Source of the DNA: Enoplosus armatus
Lineage: Eukaryota; Chordata; Actinopteri; Centrarchiformes; Enoplosidae
Direction of reading: 5' to 3'
DNA: 64,000 nucleotides
Assembly (NCBI RefSeq): GCF_043641665.1
Contig: NC_092193.1
Span: 3,860,001 to 3,924,000, forward strand
The number at the start of each line of letters is the position of its first letter. Position 1 is the stretch's first letter. Below, in pieces: positions 63,345 to 64,000 of this stretch. The notes below the pieces were generated by a model. It was not told the origin of the DNA and made no database searches. It worked only from the letters and a program-made list of their open reading frames with translations. Made by a program: the position numbers and the translations under genes.

Positions 63345-64000
63345 GTGTTGGGATAATAAGTGTCAATGCAATATGTTGTGGAAATGAGTGTTTCTGCCAC
63401 CTGTCATCTCACCTTTATTCCTGTCTCAAAGGTGCCACATCACTCATGAGAAGTGAGAGACTGGAGCTGACACGAGATCAGCTGCTCATTGTGTTTGTCT
63501 GAAGACTCTGAACCCAGCAGATTAAACAAACTGACTTTTGAGTTTTGGGGGGCTTTTTAAATCTAAATTGGGCATTTTTTGACTTGAGTTCTGTGTAGAT
63601 AGAATATAACAGATTAACAAGTCTCAAGCTTGTGTGTTTTTGCCCGAAGTCACGAAACATTTCCCAGGACAGTGAGGGCAGAAAAGGACAGAGTGAATAA
63701 TAAAAGCACTCTGCTGTTGATGAGTGATGAAGCTGACGTTCTCCTTTTTCTTCACCTCCTCTGCTCCATCTCTCTCTCCCTTTGTCTCATCGCTCATTTT
63801 CTGCGCTTCTCTTTTCCCCACTGGCCTCTCCTCCTCTTCCTCTTTCCTTATTTTCCTCTCCTCCCTCCTTATTTCCTCCCTCCTTTCTACCTCTCTCTTA
63901 CCCCCTCCTCTCCATCCCCCTTCTTCCTCCCCCAGTGGGTCCCCACATTGGCCGGTACTGTGGCCAGACGTCCCCGGGCCGTGTGATCTCCTACACTGGC
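31152..64000 (+). CDS. nrp1: neuropilin-1, N-terminal part (5 exons, 3' end outside window)
   Basis: Joined coding segments are 31152-31242, 32153-32327, 51725-51906, 58920-59147 and 63936-64000, giving 247 codons with no frame break. The product is a signal peptide (about residues 1-25), CUB domain 1 (C33 to about F147) and most of CUB domain 2 (from C153). Neuropilin-1 is a type I plasma-membrane co-receptor for class 3 semaphorins and VEGF-A that works with plexins and VEGF receptors in axon guidance and angiogenesis; the CUB pair is the semaphorin-binding part. The stretch DLEDRDCKYDYVEV and the motif SDYETHGAGFS match NRP1 rather than NRP2, which has IEKHDCKYDFIEI and SDYARQGAGFS. The F5/8 (coagulation factor V/VIII-type), MAM, membrane and tail exons lie beyond the window. 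Teleosts often keep two copies (nrp1a, nrp1b); I cannot tell which this is. Confidence 0.96.
31243..32152 (+). other. nrp1: nrp1 intron 1 (910 bp)
   Basis: Bounded by GTAGGT and GCGGTGCAG. It contains a 100-codon open frame at 31610-31912 that has no recognisable domain and is probably chance. No repeat stands out. Confidence 0.9.
32153..32327 (+). CDS. nrp1: nrp1 coding exon 2: first half of CUB domain 1
   Basis: The acceptor is GCGGTGCAG and the donor AA|GTAAGA, giving 175 bp. It encodes D31 to the first two bases of K89: DKCGG opening, YLTSPGYP motif (residues 44-51), C60, APEPGQKI, and NFNPHFDLEDRDC ending at C88. C33-C60 is expected to be the first CUB disulfide, and C88 pairs with C110 in exon 3. 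The SPGYP and NFNPHF blocks are hallmark neuropilin a1-domain segments. An open frame continues upstream into intron 1, but nothing there resembles a signal peptide, so the acceptor at 32151-32152 is the real boundary. Confidence 0.97.
32949..33195 (-). mobile_element. inverted-repeat DNA element (CAGGGCTGCA type), copy 1
   Basis: Read on the minus strand it starts CAGGGCTGCATTAAC and carries TTTCATTATCGATTAATC, with many ATTAATCG motifs at both ends. I recognise it as a very common teleost non-autonomous element. Flanking 8-mers do not match. Confidence 0.65.
34681..34750 (+). repeat. dispersed repeat fragment (CCTTGAGCAAG type)
   Basis: TGCTGAAGTGTCCATGAGCA then AGATACCGATTCCCC and GATCTGACC follow the same motif order as the copy at 2735, diverged. 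Confidence 0.45.
34811..35101 (-). mobile_element. inverted-repeat DNA element (CAGGGCTGCA type), copy 2
   Basis: On the minus strand it starts AGGGCGGCAGCTAATG, contains TGTCTTGTTTTGTCC and ends GATTAATTTCAGCTCT, matching the element family of copy 1 across its length. Confidence 0.6.
35194..35355 (+). mobile_element. inverted-repeat DNA element (CAGGGCTGCA type), copy 3, truncated
   Basis: The start GGAGCTGCAACAAACAATTG, then CTATAAAATGTCAGAAAAT and CCCAGAGCACAAGGTGACAT, follow the 5' half of the same family; the 3' half is missing. Confidence 0.6.
36690..36890 (+). pseudogene. Tc1/mariner-like transposase remnant
   Basis: From 36692 one frame reads SPDLNPNGHAWEVLMR, close to the Tc1-family transposase catalytic-end signature SPDLNPIEHLWDVL. 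The frame is then interrupted by a stop and continues weakly to GGACCTAATAAACTG near 36873. Only a scrap of the C-terminal part remains; no inverted termini were found nearby. Confidence 0.6.
37355..38520. repeat. GGAT-rich minisatellite with 61-bp higher-order unit
   Basis: About 1.2 kb of degenerate GGAT/GATG repeats. Within it a unit containing GTATGATTGGTAGATTG and TTGGATGATAATGGACGG recurs at 38125, 38186 and 38247 (61-bp spacing) and once more near 38001. A larger block with TTAATCGTTATGTGG and GATGACTCA-AGAGACAGAT is duplicated at about 38057-38105 and 38300-38370. Confidence 0.85.
39488..39523. repeat. CTC triplet array
   Basis: About 12 CTC units in nrp1 intron 2, followed by pyrimidine-rich DNA to about 39710. 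Confidence 0.8.
41608..41636. repeat. CA microsatellite
   Basis: About 14 units. Confidence 0.85.
42097..42137. repeat. AGC/AGT triplet array
   Basis: Mixed AGC and AGT units. Confidence 0.8.
43754..43778. repeat. TG microsatellite
   Basis: About 12 units. Confidence 0.85.
44085..44190. repeat. dispersed repeat fragment (GAGGACC type), copy A
   Basis: TTATCTTTATGAGGACCATC then GGGTTAGAATTAGGTTC resembles a common fish repeat; a related copy follows the TG array at 45517. Confidence 0.4.
45188..45230. repeat. TG microsatellite
   Basis: About 21 units, followed by GA. Confidence 0.9.
45356..45394. repeat. CA microsatellite
   Basis: About 19 units; opposite strand sense to the TG array 130 bp upstream. 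Confidence 0.9.
45517..45670 (+). repeat. TG array with attached dispersed repeat, copy B
   Basis: A TG tract (45517-45554) leads into TTGTATTACTCACATTGTGA, GGACATGAATCTGTTCAG and GGTTAGTGTTAGACATG, a recurrent teleost repeat layout. Confidence 0.5.
46181..46210 (+). repeat. dispersed repeat core with ZNF143-like motif, copy 2
   Basis: GTTGAAAGCCATTCTGGGTA then ATGAAGGAAA. The upstream GTGCAACAAGTTC is shared with copy 1 (29821 region). Confidence 0.5.
47960..48025 (+). repeat. dispersed repeat fragment (CCTGAGCAAGGC type)
   Basis: TGCCCCTGAGCAAGGCATTT matches the core of the same repeat type seen at 2735 and 34681. Confidence 0.4.
48186..48222. repeat. GAGT tetranucleotide array
   Basis: About 9 exact units. 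Confidence 0.9.
48830..48968 (+). repeat. tRNA-derived SINE, diverged
   Basis: GGGCTCCAGTGGTCCAAG head, TCTGGTTCAATTCAGGCCGG as a B-box-like region, pyrimidine-rich middle and GTAATAAAGGCAAAAGAAAG tail. Same general structure as the SINEs at 17437 and 52590. Confidence 0.6.
49655..49735 (+). repeat. dispersed repeat fragment (TTTATTTGTATAGCAC type)
   Basis: CCTTTATTTGTATAGCACTT, then AAAACAGTCCTAAAGTGCTT, is a motif I know from many fish genomic repeats. Confidence 0.45.
50222..50250 (-). repeat. dispersed repeat core with ZNF143-like motif, copy 3
   Basis: On the plus strand it reads CTACATTTCCCAGAATGACT then TTCAGCAAA, the inverse of copies 1 and 2 and the best match of the three to the ZNF143/Staf motif ACTACAATTCCCAGAATGC. 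Confidence 0.5.
51725..51906 (+). CDS. nrp1: nrp1 coding exon 3: second half of CUB domain 1
   Basis: The acceptor is CTCCTCCTACAG and the donor ACAG|GTGCGT, giving 182 bp from phase 2 to phase 1. It encodes the end of K89 through the first base of G150: YDYVEVYNGGEE, GKFCGKIAP (C110), then IKFVSDYETHGAGFS and RYEVFKT. This completes the first CUB fold. The loop NGGEELSPM is the least like mammalian NRP1, while the GKFCGKIAP and SDYETHGAGFS segments are essentially invariant in the family as I know it. It follows a 19.4-kb intron; the match of phase and protein continuity supports the join despite that distance. Confidence 0.97.
52590..52684 (-). repeat. tRNA-derived SINE, reverse copy
   Basis: On the minus strand: GGGGCACCCCAGTGGCTCAC, CCGGGTTTGATATC (B-box-like), CTATCCAATAAAGGCAAAAA and an A-rich tail. 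The tail matches the copy at 17437. Confidence 0.6.
54014..54038. repeat. CTG triplet array
   Basis: About 8 units. Confidence 0.85.
54162..54222. repeat. TG microsatellite with CG interruptions
   Basis: Imperfect TG array. Confidence 0.9.
54344..54379. repeat. TG microsatellite
   Basis: About 17 units. Confidence 0.9.
54520..54566. repeat. TG microsatellite, imperfect
   Basis: TG with two ATGCG interruptions. Confidence 0.85.
54752..54834. repeat. CT-rich array
   Basis: CT units with CC and TT variants over about 83 bp. Confidence 0.9.
56488..56530. repeat. CA microsatellite, imperfect
   Basis: CA with CG interruptions. Confidence 0.85.
56642..56667. repeat. TG microsatellite
   Basis: 13 units. 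Confidence 0.85.
57798..57822. repeat. TTTA tetranucleotide array
   Basis: About 6 units. Confidence 0.8.
58920..59147 (+). CDS. nrp1: nrp1 coding exon 4: start of CUB domain 2
   Basis: The acceptor is CTTCTCCCCCTGCAG and the donor GCAG|GTGAGG, giving 228 bp. It encodes G150 to the first base of V226: GPECSRNFT, then KTPGFPEKYPNNLDC, the APKMSEIVVEF block, DMEPD, and CRYDWLEIWDGFP. C153-C179 is expected to form a disulfide, and C212 pairs with C234 in exon 5. N156-F-T is an N-glycosylation sequon at the position of the human NYT site. E201 and D215 align with human E195 and D209, reported calcium ligands of the second CUB domain, so the calcium site looks intact as far as it is visible. The exon is notably CpG-rich. 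Confidence 0.97.
60780..61000 (+). repeat. teleost dispersed repeat (TTAGCATAAAGACTGG type)
   Basis: GAAGATCAATACCACTCTCA, CTTAGCTTAGCATAAAGACT, GGAAACACAGGGAACCAGC and TAGCCTGGCTCTG in order match a very common percomorph interspersed repeat. Family name and class are not certain to me. Confidence 0.65.
61496..61541. repeat. TG microsatellite
   Basis: About 22 units. Confidence 0.9.
63313..63338. repeat. TA microsatellite
   Basis: About 13 units. Confidence 0.85.
63936..64000 (+). CDS. nrp1: nrp1 coding exon 5, partial (cut by window edge)
   Basis: It follows a long pyrimidine tract ending in CTCCCCCAG. The 65 visible bases complete V226 and read GPHIGRYCGQTSPGRVISYTG, matching the neuropilin CUB 2 segment VGPHIGRYCGQ. 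C234 is the partner of C212. The reading frame is open to the last base of the window, at codon 247. The rest of CUB 2 and all later domains lie to the right. Confidence 0.95.

Larger units (their letters stand above)
59148..63935 (+). other. nrp1: nrp1 intron 4 (4.8 kb)
   Basis: Bounded by GTGAGG and CTCCCCCAG. It contains a purine-rich block (about 59690-59990), a teleost dispersed repeat (about 60780-61000), a TG array (61496-61541), a TA array (63313-63338) and a pyrimidine-rich block running into exon 5 (about 63741-63935). Confidence 0.9.

Overview
The window looks like nuclear DNA of a ray-finned (teleost, probably percomorph-type) fish. The evidence is one vertebrate multi-exon gene with canonical GT-AG introns, very dense CA/GT microsatellites, and several dispersed repeat types that I recognise as typical of teleosts: tRNA-derived SINEs, hAT-like non-autonomous elements, a Tc1-like transposase scrap and a LINE-type 3' tail. 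I see no bacterial, plasmid or viral genes, no CRISPR array and no intact tRNA or rRNA gene.

The only gene I can support is the 5' part of neuropilin-1 (nrp1) on the + strand. Five coding exons join in frame: 31152-31242 (signal peptide), 32153-32327 and 51725-51906 (first CUB domain), 58920-59147 and 63936-64000 (second CUB domain, cut by the window edge). They give 247 codons, about the first quarter of a neuropilin. The introns are about 0.9, 19.4, 7.0 and 4.8 kb. Upstream of exon 1 is a GC/CpG-rich block (about 30330-30900) that I read as promoter plus 5' leader. The leader holds three short upstream ORFs and, just before the start codon, a sequence that looks like a splice acceptor.

Positions 1 to about 30300 are 5' flanking, gene-free DNA. 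They contain a LINE-like tail (1358-1467), a hAT-type element with a perfect 8-bp target duplication (2008-2475), a tRNA-derived SINE (5528-5630), an isolated splice-bracketed mini-ORF (7078-7106), two RFX X-box-like palindromes 251 bp apart (12245-12509), a compound TG array with duplicated spacer (14547-14795), another SINE (17437-17561) and a second element with an 8-bp duplication (25227-25539). Intron 2 holds three copies of one inverted-repeat element (32949-35355), a 1.2-kb GGAT-rich minisatellite with a 61-bp higher-order unit, and a Tc1-like transposase remnant. Introns 3 and 4 hold more SINE, microsatellite and purine/pyrimidine-rich DNA.

I did not find a new multi-gene system. The most checkable observations are the two transposon insertions with perfect duplications, the upstream ORFs and possible leader intron of nrp1, the X-box pair, and the roughly 195-nt pyrimidine tract in front of exon 5.
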